From assembly GCF_040869045.1 (NCBI RefSeq), contig NC_090323.1, positions 176,164,083-176,228,082 on the forward strand: DNA of 64,000 nt, read 5' to 3'. Positions 1-10,700 of this stretch are shown here, one piece after another. The translations under genes were made by a program, and so were the position numbers. Origin of the DNA: Eurosta solidaginis. Its lineage: Eukaryota; Arthropoda; Insecta; Diptera; Tephritidae. The number at the start of each line of letters is the position of its first letter. The stretch's first letter is position 1. The notes under the pieces are model-generated. The model was not told the DNA's origin. It searched no databases and saw only the letters and a program-made list of their open reading frames with translations.

Positions 1-218
1 TCCATATCATGATGACAATTTCTAGAATCCACATGTTTGTACATTGAACAGAGGCACGGACCGGAGAAAAGGCCGCTCCAACTGACCAAGTAATAGTATG
101 GGTTAAACGAGTCTTAACTTCAAAGATAGTTAAACACGGATTGGAAACAAGCTTTCATAACCTTCAAAACTGACGGGGCAATAAGCTTTCGAAAAGTATT
201 AAAAAAAAAAATAAAATT

Positions 219-337
219 ACAAGTAAAGGTGTCTAAGTTCGGTTGTAACCGAACATTATATACTCAACGTGAGCTTGAATTGTACATCTCATTTCAGATA
301 AATTACTTTTCTACATAAAACGTGGCACCGCCCGTTT

Positions 338-371
<34 letters not shown>

Positions 372-1490
372 CTCCCCATTTCCTCTTACAATAAAACTTG
401 GTAAGTGAAATATCATTGATACCAAATTGTTTTTGCTAAGTTATAGTTTATTATTCTAGTCTACGGCCTGTTCCTCTTTATTTTCCCTACAAATTGACCG
501 GACGGGACCTACATGTTTTATGCCGACTCCGAACGGCATCTGCAAGGCAGATGAGTTTTCATCGAGAGCTTTTCATTGCAGAAATACACCCGGAGCGCTT
601 GCCAAACACTGCCGAGGGGCGACCCCGCTTAGAAAAATTTTCTTCTAATTTAAAAACTTTATTTCTAAAAATTTTGATGTTGCTTTGCCCGGGGTGCGAA
701 CCCAGGGAAATCGGTGTGGTAGACGGAGCACACCATAGAAAATTGCTTAGTCATAAAAGGGACGGTGCCACACCAATTTTTTAAACTTTAAGTTTTGCCT
801 ATTTTTTGTTATAAATCCACTTCAGAAATAAAATACCATTGACATAAAACTCTTTTTTGCAAATATATAGCTTATTTTATTCGTCCACGACCCTTTCTTT
901 TATATAAAGGTGGGCGTGGTCCTTAACCGACATCGTTAATTTTTCTTCCAAGAATTCCTTATAGTAAAGGCAACACCTCTGCCTAATTTTGTTACGATAT
1001 GTTTAAAGATTTTTGATTTATGATTAATAATATTTGTAAAATTAATTTAACCACAAGTGGGCGGTGCCACGCCCATTTAAAAAAATGTGTTCTAATTTTT
1101 ATCAAGAGTCTCAATATCAGCCCACACGTCAAATTTCAACATTCTAGGTGTATTATTTACTAAATATCAGGTTTTTTGTGTTTTCCAAAATGTTGTATAT
1201 ATAAAAAGTGGGCGTGGTTATCACCCGATTTCGCTCATTTTCAATACTAACCTATTCTGGGTCCAGATAAGCTCGTGTAAAAAATTTGGTGAAGATATCT
1301 TAATATTTACTCAACTTATCGTCTTAACGGGCGGACGGACGGACGGACATGGCTCAATCAAATTTTTTTTTCGATACTGATGACTTTGATATATGGAAGT
1401 GTATATACATCTCGATTCCTTTATACTTGTACAAACAACCGTTATCTAATCAAAGTTAACATACTCTGTGTGCAAAGCACTCTGAGTATA
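219..1490 (-). mobile_element. DINE-1/Helentron-like element (family H1), reverse copy
   Basis: One of seven copies in the window of a non-coding repeat I call H1. This copy lies in reverse. It opens with the terminal palindrome GTTCGG..CCGAAC (240-258). It carries degenerate blocks of the form GGGCGTGG..CGCCC and a (GGAC)n microsatellite at about 1330-1350 followed by CATGGCTCAATCAAA. It ends in the sub-terminal inverted motif ACTCTGAGTATA (to 1490). The order of sub-terminal inverted repeat, GTCY tetranucleotide run after a CCATGTCC motif, and terminal hairpin is that described for Drosophila DINE-1, a non-autonomous Helentron. Membership of a repeat family is certain from the other copies; the Helentron assignment is inference. 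A 30-base A run sits at 340-369, and a SINE piece is nested at about 465-735. Confidence 0.75.
465..735 (-). mobile_element. tRNA-derived SINE (family S1), truncated copy
   Basis: Body of a SINE family seen six times in the window. The shared blocks are TTTTATGCCGACTCCGAACG, a GCAAGGCAGATGAGTTTTC block, and the B-box-like GGTTCGCACCC (on the minus strand, from GGGTGCGAACCC near 690-705). The tRNA-like head expected at the high-coordinate end breaks off after about 735, where H1 sequence resumes, so this copy lies inside the H1 element at 219-1490. Confidence 0.7.
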
Positions 1491-2150
1491 AAAATAAATA
1501 ATTGACAAAAAAGGTCAATAAAATTATAGATAAAAATAAATAGGATTCCACGTTCGAATTCGACCCCAAGGCATATTACAATAGTTTTTATGGCACTTAT
1601 TTATTTTTTGATTTTCTATAATTGATAGACAATTTTTTCAGTCTCCTGCCATAGCTGCGCAGATAGATCCATTTCGAAGGATATATCTGCTAAGACAACA
1701 TTTACTCATACCTTAATCTACAATAAATCGTCAAAAGATAATCTACTCGTGTATATATATTCCATCCCTGGGAGTTAGATTGTTTTCTATTTAATATTAT
1801 TTGGGAAAAACTTTAACAACGGACAAGGCGACAGCTGTTTCAATTATACTTTGCAAATCTGTTCGAAGTCTTTTTCACTTTTATGATGGTTAAAGTGTTA
1901 CAAACGCATTTAGTCACGTCATGCCTTAGTTGTTGTAAACTTTCTCCAATTGCCTTCCTTGTATATTTTATTCTTTGCACAGTACATACTTTGTATGATA
2001 ATCTTTTTTTTATTTTCTGTAATATTTTCACGTTCCTTTTTTATTTTGTGCTTCAAATTAGAGATTAAACTGCAGATGTGGAGTTTTCTATGAGCAAAAA
2101 AAAAAAAAAATGCCCAATCTCTAAAATTTGTTCATAATTACCGATTAAAA
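1491..2150. other. No gene seen; AT-rich intron-like DNA
   Basis: AT-rich sequence with short overlapping ORFs on both strands (around 1840-2068) that show no domain, no codon bias and no match to anything else in the window. I see nothing supportable here. Confidence 0.6.
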
Positions 2151-2477
2151 TAAAATAAATGTAAGGCGCGATAACCTCCGAGGAGACTTCAGGCCGATCT
2201 CTCTTCCATTTCACTTGTGTTCCTTTATATTTTTTCCTGCTAATTAGCGAGGCGGGACGTACTTGTTTTATGCCGACTCCGAACGACGTATGAAAGGCAG
2301 ATGAGTTTTCACTGCGAGCTTTTTATGGCAGAAATACACTCGGAGTGCTTGCTAAACACTGCCGAGGGGCGACCTCCCTTAGAAAAATTTTCTTCCAATT
2401 GAAAAACCTTGTTTCTAAAATTTTGGATGTTGCTTTGCCCGGGGCTTGAACCCAGGATCTTCACACCACGGCGGCCG
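2151..2477 (-). mobile_element. tRNA-derived SINE (family S1), near complete
   Basis: Read on the minus strand, it begins with a tRNA-like head (GGCCGCCGTGGTGTGA at 2477 and below, then GGGTTCAAGCCCC as a B box). It runs through the conserved body and ends in an ATTTATTTTATTTTA tail at about 2151-2160. The A-box region is shortened relative to the copy at 16489-16849: the usual ATGGTAGCGTGCTCC segment is missing between head and B box. Pol III transcription is expected of the family but probably impaired here. Confidence 0.75.
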
Positions 2478-2802
2478 ATTATTGAGAGGAAAAATTAATA
2501 TGGGAAATCTAGTTGTATAATTAGGAATTAAGTATGGAAATGAAGATAATCTCGTTATATGCAAAACTAGGTCGAAGCCTTCATCAACAGGACACTGTAG
2601 AACGCTGGGCTAGCCATTTAGCTACACAGCGGTGTTGGGTTTGACTGATAAATTCCTACTTCTATTCCTCTATGAGGTGGGTTTTGTCTAAGGCTGGGGT
2701 AAAGCTCAGTCAATCCAGAGTCGAGTAAAGGTCCCACAAACCCCTACTGAATAAATACACGATATTTATGTGTTACGAACACACGCCCACACGGCTGGAG
2801 AT
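2478..2802. other. No gene seen
   Basis: Unique-looking sequence between a SINE and the minisatellite. No coding signal or repeat match recognised. Confidence 0.5.
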
Positions 2803-3600
2803 ATTAGACGGGCAGCAGCTTTCCGTCGCAAGATGGCGAGGGGGCGGAGCGGCGGCTAGCGGTCGTTGGAGTAGAGGAGGTTCGGTAGGGCGGTTGAGCG
2901 GTCGGGTGACTGGCGGACTCGTACGGCGGTACGGAAGCAGTGGCGGGATAGAAGCAGCGGCTTAACGGCGGTAGGATGGCAAGCGGCCAGTGGCTAGTGT
3001 AGCAACGGCGGGACGGATGCCTCGGCTTAACGGCGGTAGGGTGGCAGACGGCCAACGGTCGTCGTGGCAGCGGCGTGACGGATGCAGCAACTTAACGGCG
3101 GTAGGACGGCGAACGACCAACGGTCGTCGTAGCAGCGGCGGGACGGATGCAGCGGCTTAACGGCGGTAGGATGGCAGACGGCCAACGGTCGTCGTAGCAG
3201 CGGCGTGACGGATGCAGCGGCTTAACGGTGGTAGGATGGCGAACGGCCAACGGTCGTCGTAGCAGCGGCGTGACGGATGCAGCGGATTAACGGCGGTAGG
3301 ATGGCGAACGGCCAACGGTTAGTGTGGCAGCGGCGGCACCAGCAAGGCGGGATGGGCACGGCGGTAGTATGGCGGACGGCCAACGGTCGGCGCAGCACCG
3401 GCGGGATGGAAGCAGCGGCGGCACCAGAGGGGCGACGATGCGACGGCAGCGGCGGTGGGCTACGGAGCGCGTACCAGGGCCGGGGAGAGGGGGGAAGTAG
3501 GCTGGCGATGGTGTTTACCTGGACAGCGGCGGCTCGGTTGACGGTATCGGCGGTATGGGATTGATCGGTAGCCTTCGGCAGGATCGGTAGTTCGCGGGGT
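2803..3600. repeat. GC-rich minisatellite, 65-bp unit
   Basis: A tandem array in sharp compositional contrast to the AT-rich flanks. The marker CTTAACGGCGGTAGG (one unit has ATTAA) recurs with starts at 2961, 3026, 3091, 3156, 3221 and 3286, an exact 65-bp period for six units. Degenerate units extend on both sides, one later step being about 68 bp. As 65 is not a multiple of three, each unit shifts the frame, so the ORFs seen across it on both strands are artefacts. The array directly abuts the 3' side of the RTE-like LINE (minus strand). Confidence 0.9.
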
Positions 3601-3668
3601 CGGTCACCTGGGAAAGAGACTTTGAGGACTCGTTAGTGCTGGTTTCACCGCTGGACACCCCCGCCTCT

Positions 3669-5187
3669 CTACTTGCACACTAGTAGAAGGTGCGTAAGAG
3701 GGCGGAGTTGTACAAGCCGAGGCACCGTGGGTCGACCCGTGGGCGGAGGGGAAGTGGACCTTAACGGCACAGCGGTAGCCCCTGTGCGCACGCATCGGCT
3801 CACGGCTGAAACCAGAGCTATGGAAAGGGGTCGTGCGCTCCTTCGCTCCACCAACCGGCGCCAATTGGTCACACCAAGGGAGTTTAAATCGTTTTCCACC
3901 TGGTCCTTCCAACGGAGTGGGGGCCGCCTTCTACCTCTGCTTCCATAGGCGGGTTCCGACAGAAACACTTTCTTGGCCGGAGCATCATCTTTCATTCGCA
4001 TAACATGGCCTAGCCAGCGCAGCCGCTGCGTTTTAATTCGCTGGACTATGTTGATGTCTGCGTATAGCTCGTACAGCTCATCATTAAATCTTCTTCGGTA
4101 CTCGCCATCGCCAACGCGTAGAGGTCCATAAATCTTTCGAAGAACTTTTCTCTCAAACACTCCCAAAGCCGCTTCATCTGCTGTTGTCATGGTCCATGCT
4201 TCTGCCCCATATAGCAGGACGGGTACGATAAGTGACTTGTAGAGTATGATTTTCGTTCGCCGAGAGAGGACTTTACTTTTCAATTGCCTACCTAGTCCAA
4301 AGTAGCATTTATTGGCAAGATTGATTTTTCGCTGGATTTCAGTGCTGATGTTGTTGCTAGTGTTGATGGTGGTTTCCAAATAAACGAAGTCTTTTACTAT
4401 TTCGAAATTATGGCTGCCAACAGTAGCGTGGTTGCCAAGGCGCATATGCGCTGACTCTTTGCTCGATGAAAGCAGGTACTTCGTTTTGTCCTCATTCACC
4501 ATCAAACCCATCTTTACCGCTTCTTTTTACAGTTTGGAGAAAGTAGAACCAACAGCGCGGGTGTTTAGGCCGATGATATCAATGTCATCAGCATATCCCA
4601 GTAATTGCACGCTTTTATAGTATATTGTTTCAGTGCGTTTAAGTTCTGCAGCTAGTATAATTTTCTCCAGCATCAAATAAAGAAATCGCACGATAGGGGG
4701 TCACCCTGTCTGAAACCTCATTTAGTTTCGAACGGCTCAGAGAGGTCCTTCCCAATTCTGACTGAGCTGATGGTGTCGCTCAACGTCATTTAAAGTCCAC
4801 GAAGAGGTGATGTGTGTCGATTCTCTTTTCACGGGTTTTTTCCAAGATTTGGCGCATTGTGAAAATCTGGTCGATGGTAGATTTACCAGGTCTGAAGCCG
4901 CACTGATAAGGTCCAATCAGCCGGTTCACGGTGGGCTTCAATCTTTCGCACAATACACTTGAAAGGACCTTATATGCGATATTAAGAAGGCTGATTCCAC
5001 GATAGTTGGTGCATTTTGCAGTATCCCCCTTCTTGTGGACTGGGCAAAGAACACTTAGATTCCAACCGTCGGGCATGCAATCCTCCGCCCATATTTTGCT
5101 AAGAAGTTGCTGCATGCGCCTTACCAACTCCTCCCACCGTACTTGAATAGCTCCGCAGGCAATCCATCAGCGCCCACGGCCTTGTTG
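3669..5187 (-). pseudogene. RTE-like LINE reverse transcriptase, defective
   Basis: After the H1 insertion the frame resumes as NKAVGADGLPAELFKYGG, then LCPVHKKGDTAKC and YRGISLLNIAYKVLS (RT fingers), QCGFRPGKST, and HHLFVDFK. The rest of motif A is missing: sequence jumps at about 4788 to MTLSDTISSVRIGK, so the first catalytic Asp region is truncated. FRQGDPLSCDFF (motif B area) follows a stop. YADD (motif C) is intact at 4584-4595 and is followed by a TAA at 4527-4529. From 4511 the C-terminal region (ERKVLRKIYGPLR, RLRWLGHVMR, RWKDQVENDLN) is open to 3669, although its last 60 or so residues look like read-through into the 3' UTR. Confidence 0.85.
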
Positions 5188-5188
5188 T

Positions 5189-7899
5189 TATACTCAGTTG
5201 AGCAGAGCTCACAGAGTATATTAAGTTTGATTGGATAACGGTTGGTTGTACATATATAAGGGAATCGAGATAGATATAGACTTCCATATATCAAAATAAT
5301 CAGGATCCAGAAAAAATTTGATTGAGCCATGTCCGTCCGTCCGTTAACACGATAACTTGAGTAAATTTTGAGGTATCTTGATGAAATTTGGTGTGTAGGT
5401 TCCTGAACTCTCATCTCAGATCGCTGTTTAAAATGAACGATATCGGACTATAACCACGCCCACTTTTTCGATATAGAAAATTTCGAAAAACCGAAAAAGT
5501 GCGATAATTCATTACAAAAGACAGATAAAGCGACGAAACTTGGTAGATGGGTTGAACTTGTGACGCGGAATAGAAAATTAGTAAAACTTTGGACAATGGG
5601 CGTGGCACCGCCCACTTTTAAAAGAAGGTAATTTAAAACTTTTGCAAGCTGTAATTTGGCAGTTGTTGAAGATATCACGATGAAATTTGGCAGGAGCGTT
5701 ACTCCTATTACTATATGTACGCTTAATAAAAATTAGCAAAATCGGATAAGGACCACGCCCACTTTTAAAAAAATTTTTTTTTTAAGTAAAATTTTAACAA
5801 AAAATTTAATATCTTTACAGTATATAAGTAAATTATGTCAACATTCAACTCCAGTAATGATATGGTGCAACAAAATACAAAAATAAAAGAAAATTTCAAA
5901 ATGGGTGTGGCTCCGCCTTTTTTCATTTAATTTGTCTAGGATAATTTTAATGCCATAAGTCGAACAAAAATTAACCAATCCTTTTGAAATTTGGTGGGGG
6001 CATAGATTTTATGACGTTAACTGTTTTCTGTGAAATTGGGCGAAATCGGTTGATGCCACGCCCAGTTTTTATACACAGTCGTCCGTCTGTCCTTCCGCAT
6101 GGCCGTTAACACGATAACTTGGGCAAAAATCGACATATCTTTAATGATCTTAGTTCACGTGCTTACTTGAACTCACTTTATCTTGGTATGAAAAATGAAC
6201 GAAATCCGACTATGACCACGATCACTTTTTCGATATCGAAAATTACGAAAAATGGAAAAAATGCCATAATTCTACACCAAATACGAAAAAAGGGATGAAA
6301 CATGGTGATTGGATTGTTTTATTGACGCGAAATATAACTTTAGAAAAAACTTTATAAAATGGTTGTAACACCTACCATATTAAGTAGAAGAAAATGAAAA
6401 AGTTCTGCAGGGCGAAATAAAAAACCCTTAAAATCTTGGCAGATATTACATATATAAATAAATTAGCGGTATCCAACAGATGATGTTCTGGGTCACCCTC
6501 GTCCACATTTTGGTCGATATCTGGAAAACGCCTTCACATATACAATTATCACCACTCTCTTTTAAAACTCTCATTAATACCTTTAATTTTATACCCATAT
6601 CGTACAAACTCATTCTAGAGTCACCCCTGATCCACCTTTATGGCGATATCTCGAAAAGGCGTCCACCTATAGAACTAAGCCCCACGCCCTTTTAAAATAC
6701 TCATTAACACCTTTCATTTGATATCCATATCGTAAAAACATATTCTAAAGTCACCCCTGGTCCACCTTTATGCCGATATCTCGAAAAGGCGAACACCTAC
6801 AGAACAAAGGCCCGCTCCCTTTTAAAAATACTCATTAGCACCTTTCATTTGATACCCATATCGTACAAACAAAGTCTAGAGTCACCCCTGGTCTACCTTT
6901 ATTGCGATACCTCGAAAATGCGTCCACCTATAGAACTAAGGCCCACTCCCTTTTAAAATACACATTAACTCCTTTCGTTTGATACCCATATTGCACAAAC
7001 GAATTCTAGAGTCACCCCTGGCCCACCTTTATGGCGATATCTCGAAACGGCGTCCACCTATGGAACTAAGGATTACTCCCTTTTAAAATACTTATTAACA
7101 CCTTTCTTTTGATACCCATATTGTACAAACAAATTCTAGGGTCACCCCTGGCCCACCTTTATGGCGATATCTCGAAACGGCGTCCACCTATGGAACTAAT
7201 GATTACTCCCTTTTAGAATACTCATTAACACCTTTCATTTGACACCCATATCGTTCAAACACATTCTAGAGTCACCCTGGCCCACCTTTATGGCGATATT
7301 TCGAAACGGCATCCACCTATAGAACTAAGGCCCACTCCCTTTTAAAATACTCATTAACACCATTCGTTTGATGCCCGTATTGTACAAACAAATTCTAGGG
7401 TCACCCCTGGTCCACCTTTGTGGCAATATCTCGAAACGGCGTCCACCTATGGAATTAATGATTACTCCCTTTTAGAATACTCATTAACACCTTTCATTTG
7501 ACACCCATATCGTACAAACGCATTCTAGAGTCACCCCTGGTCCACCTTTATGTCGATATCTCGAAAAGGCGTCCACCTTTAGAACTAAGGCCCACTCCCT
7601 TTTAAAATACTCATTAACACCTTTCATTTGACACCCATATCGTACAAACGCATTCTAGAGTCAACCCTGATCCACCTTTATGGCTATATCCCTAAATGGC
7701 GTCCACCTATAAAACTATGGCCCACTCCCTCATAAAATACTCTTTAATGCCTTTCATTTGATACACATGTCATACAAACACATTCCAGGTTTTCCCTCGG
7801 TTCATTTTCCTACATGGTTATTTTCCCTTATGTTGTCACCATAGCTCTCAACTGAGTATGTAATGTTCGGTTACACCCGAACTTAACCTTCCTTACTTG
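5189..7899 (+). mobile_element. DINE-1/Helentron-like element (H1), long copy with internal satellite
   Basis: The clearest full H1 copy. It starts TATACTCAGTTGAGCAGAGC (5189) and has CATGTCCGTCCGTCCG near 5330, after CAATCAAATTTTTTCTGG read on the opposite strand. It carries two successive blocks with CACGCCCACTTTT motifs and a 130-bp tandem array (6492-7800). It ends with the inverted motif CTCTCAACTGAGTATG, the palindrome GTTCGGTTACACCCGAAC (7866-7883) and CCTTCCTTACTT. It is inserted in the LINE between linker and RT. The host sequence on both sides shares only a short GTT/TT, as expected for Helentrons, which insert between T residues without a long duplication. No Rep/helicase gene is present, so the copy is non-autonomous. 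Confidence 0.8.
6492..7800 (+). repeat. About ten 130-bp tandem repeats inside H1
   Basis: The anchor GTCACCCCTGG (with variants) starts at 6492, 6620, 6750, 6881, 7011, 7141, 7271, 7400, 7530, 7660 and about 7790, giving steps of 128-131 bp. Each unit also holds CGATATCTCGAAAAGGCG, CCCACTCCCTTTTAAAATAC and TTTGATACCCATATCGTACA. Some units share private variants (GGATTACTCCC at about 7070, 7200 and 7460), suggesting multi-unit duplication. Two units are present in the H1 copies at 19918-21511 and 50233-51876, and none in the copy at 12055-13339. Confidence 0.92.
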
Positions 7900-9321
7900 T
7901 TTTTCAATCTGGTTATTGCTATTCTAACTTCGTCATAATCGGGCGGGGGGACATATATTCCATCATCATCGATTGCGGGATCGGGTTCTTCATCTCTGCG
8001 CGGTGAATTGCTGCCTCCATTTAGGAGAGCAGAGAAGTATTCCCTCCATAAGCTAAGCACTCTCTGGACATCAGTTACAAGGTCGCCGTTTTCATTCCTA
8101 CAGGAGTTTTCCCCGGTTTTAAAACGTTCCGTCTGTCGCCGTATTTTTTGGTAGAATTTTCGGGCGTTATTCCTGGTGGCTAGCAGCTCAAGCTCCTCGC
8201 ACTCGCGCCTTTCTGCTTCTGCTTTTTTCTTCCTGAAAAGGCGTGTCGCTGCCCTTTTCAACTCACGATAGCGTTCACACACTCCTTTTGTCGCGCTCGC
8301 TTTTAACGTAGCCCTGTAGGCAGCGTCTTTTCTTTCGGTTGAAACGCGGCATTCTTCATCGTACCAGTTGTTTTTTCGTGGCCGCCGGTAACCAATTTTT
8401 TCCTCGGCGATAGTACGAAGTGCTTTGGAGATATGCTCCCACTGCTCCTGTATTCCTTCAGGATGAGTTGTGCTTTCAGAGAGCAGGTGTGAGAGTCGAG
8501 TTGCGAAATCATTGGCAGTCTGTTGTGATTGAAGCTTTTCGACGTCTAGCTTTCCTTGTGTTTTTTGTTCCTTGGTTTTAGCCGCGTTGAGGCGGGTGCG
8601 TAATTTGGCTGCAACGAGATAATGGTCCGAGTAGATGTTAGGTCCTCAGATCGTACGCACATCTAAAACACTGGAGGAATGCGGGCCGTCTATCACATGA
8701 ACATGTTTCGAGCACCGGCAAAGTCAATCAGCCTCAGTCTGTTAGGAGAAGTTTCATTGTGTAGGCTGAACTTTCCGACTGTAGGACCAAAAACACCTTC
8801 TTTGCTCACCCTGGCGTTAAAGTCGCCAAGCACGACTTTTATATCATGACGGGAGCAGCGCTCGTATGTGCGTTCTAATTGTTCATAAAAAGTGTCTTTC
8901 ACCTTATCGTCTTTCTCCTCTGTCGGCGCATGGACGCAGATGAATGATATATTAAAAAATTTTGCTTTTAATCGGATAGCGGCGAGACGCTCGTCCACAG
9001 GCGCGAACGCCAGCACTTGGCGACAAAGTCTCTCTCCCACCACGAATCCGCGCCGAAACTGCGCTTATTCGTATGATCACTCCAATAGATGTCACAATTT
9101 TTGATCTTCTTTCTTCCTTGCTTCGTCCAACGTATTTCTTGGATGGCGGTGATGTCAGATTTTGCTTTGACGAGGACATCAACCAGCCGGGCATCTGCAC
9201 CAATCCCATTCAGGGAGCGGACGTTCCAGGTGCATGCCCTCAATTCATTGTCCTTCAAACGTTTGCCATGTTTGTCATCAATAGATAGTGTATTTATCCG
9301 AGGCTTGTTGTTATATTTCAT
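7893..9321 (-). pseudogene. RTE-like LINE endonuclease and linker region
   Basis: The APE-type endonuclease would nick target DNA to prime reverse transcription. From 9321 the frame reads LRACTWNVRSLNG, with ITAIQEIRW supplying the catalytic Glu region. The frame then slips by one base near 9045, in GCGCGGATTCG, and continues as MVGERLCRQVLAF. Further on are ISFICVHAPTEE and VVLGDFNARV (the GDFN active-site motif). A TGA stop follows RNMFM at about 8692. The downstream linker is recognisable only after more frame changes (VLDVRTIRGPNI, SDHYLVAAKLRTRLNAAK), then stays open from 8282 to 7893 as a basic helix-rich segment ending AITRLKN at the H1 junction. The frameshift and stop rule out a functional product. 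Confidence 0.8.
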
Positions 9322-9765
9322 TGGAGTATGGTTTTACGTGGCGGGTCCCAAGCCCAGCTCACCGCCCGCTCAGCGGGGGTGAAAATATTACTTGCACGTT
9401 TATATAGCGAGCCGCTTGCTCCAAGACAGACGCCCGCTTACAGCCGCACCTAGGGGTGTACAGACGCTGCCGAAGAGATCTCCCCTGGCTAGCCCTTAAA
9501 CCGATTATGTCAGTGTGGCCTAGCCAGGTTGTCGCCTTCTCACAAACATCCGTTTAGCGGCTACGCAGAGGATACTTGGCCGCAAGCGACCGGCAGTAGT
9601 GAGCTGCTTGAACCGCATGCAAAAGAATCGCTCTGGCCATTCCCAGGTGAATGGCGGTCAGAAGCTTTCCCCACTTTCGCGGACTTCTACACACGGCTCC
9701 ACCCTCTACACACGGCTCCACCCACTCCAAATATAGTTCGATTTAATTCTAACCTTCCAGTGAAG

Positions 9766-10410
9766 TGAACCAGGGTCCGACGTGTTCTAAAAGAAATAAA
9801 TTATGGTGCGATTTCCTTCAATTTCACGGTACCTCTTTGGCCAATTTGATATTTGAGAAACGTTTAACTCCGAAAAGCGCACAAGAGCCCGATCCTACTT
9901 ATGATGCCATTTGCTTGATCTCTTGCATACGGCTACGTACCCCCATGACTTTCTTATTATATGAAAAAATTTTTTTAAAGAAAATGGATTAAAGATCAAA
10001 AAACCCAATTTATGCTCCCATTTTTTTGAGATTTGTTACAGGGACACCATTCTTGAAGCTTTATATTTGAGAATTTTTTTTTTTTATTTAATACAGGTAT
10101 TCCTCATCGACAAGCGTTAATGGGACCATTCTATTCTGGAAAGTGCAGAATTCTTCAATTTGTTTGAAATTTATTAATAAGCCTTTCGAATAGGTAAAGC
10201 TAATATATAAGAGCCAACAACTAAATCTCTTCGTAACTCTGTAACTTAAAAATAGAGGAACGAATTTAAATGATCATGCTGCGTTAATTTGGTGAAGTGC
10301 TTTTTAGTTCCATATGTGTACCCATTTCTAACATATAGAGAAAATGTGGGTCAGGTTAACTCACAGAAAGTGTTTTCACAGCACAGGTACTAAACAGAAT
10401 GTGTTGAAGA
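9766..10410. other. No gene seen
   Basis: AT-rich sequence after the presumed LINE 5' end. No domain, repeat match or splice-bounded ORF recognised. Confidence 0.5.
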
Positions 10411-10700
10411 GGGTTCAGGGTTAAGAAGAAGGGCGAGAGGGAAAAATAGAAGTATACAAGAAAGATATAGACTTAAAAAGAGAAAAATGCAAATAAGAGA
10501 TATGAGTAGGAGAAATACAATAGTGAGAGGATTCTATAGAAGGGAAACAGATGAAAAACAAAAATAAAAATAGGTTGTGGGAAAGGGACGTGGGAGTAGA
10601 AGAGAAAAATCGATAAAGTAAAAGGAGGAGGATACGGAGAAGATAGAGGGATTCAATATGGAATAGAGGAGGAGAGGCAAAATATATTTTTTTTTGCAGA
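10411..10700 (+). repeat. Purine-rich tract
   Basis: Nearly 300 bp of AG-dominated, non-periodic sequence (GAAGGGCGAGAGGGAAAAAT style). Similar tracts lie at 55610-55905 and 56480-56850, with pyrimidine counterparts at 27430-27510 and 39820-39910. The long ORFs on the opposite strand are compositional artefacts. Confidence 0.6.

Larger units (their letters stand above)
3600..9765 (-). mobile_element. RTE-like non-LTR retrotransposon, split by an H1 insertion
   Basis: A LINE on the minus strand with an apurinic endonuclease (9321 down to about 8690), a linker (about 8690-7900), and a reverse transcriptase (5187-3669). An H1 element (5189-7899) interrupts the boundary between linker and RT. 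With the insertion left out, roughly 3 kb of retroelement remains. GC-rich sequence at about 9322-9765 upstream of the first ATG is probably the 5' UTR. The protein style (CTWNVRSL endonuclease start, GADGLPAELFK before the RT, LRKIYGPLR C-terminus) resembles insect RTE/BovB-like elements; clade placement is tentative. Inactivating lesions are listed under its two parts. Confidence 0.85.

Noticed and set aside
2768..3564. Several ORFs on both strands across the GC-rich array (for example 2804-3055 minus, 3277-3564 plus)
   Set aside because: They run through a 65-bp tandem repeat whose length is not a multiple of three; stops are absent only because of GC-rich composition.
6492..7800. Regular repeats suggestive of a CRISPR-like array
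   Set aside because: Units are contiguous 130-bp tandem copies without unique spacers, inside a transposon in a eukaryotic genome.
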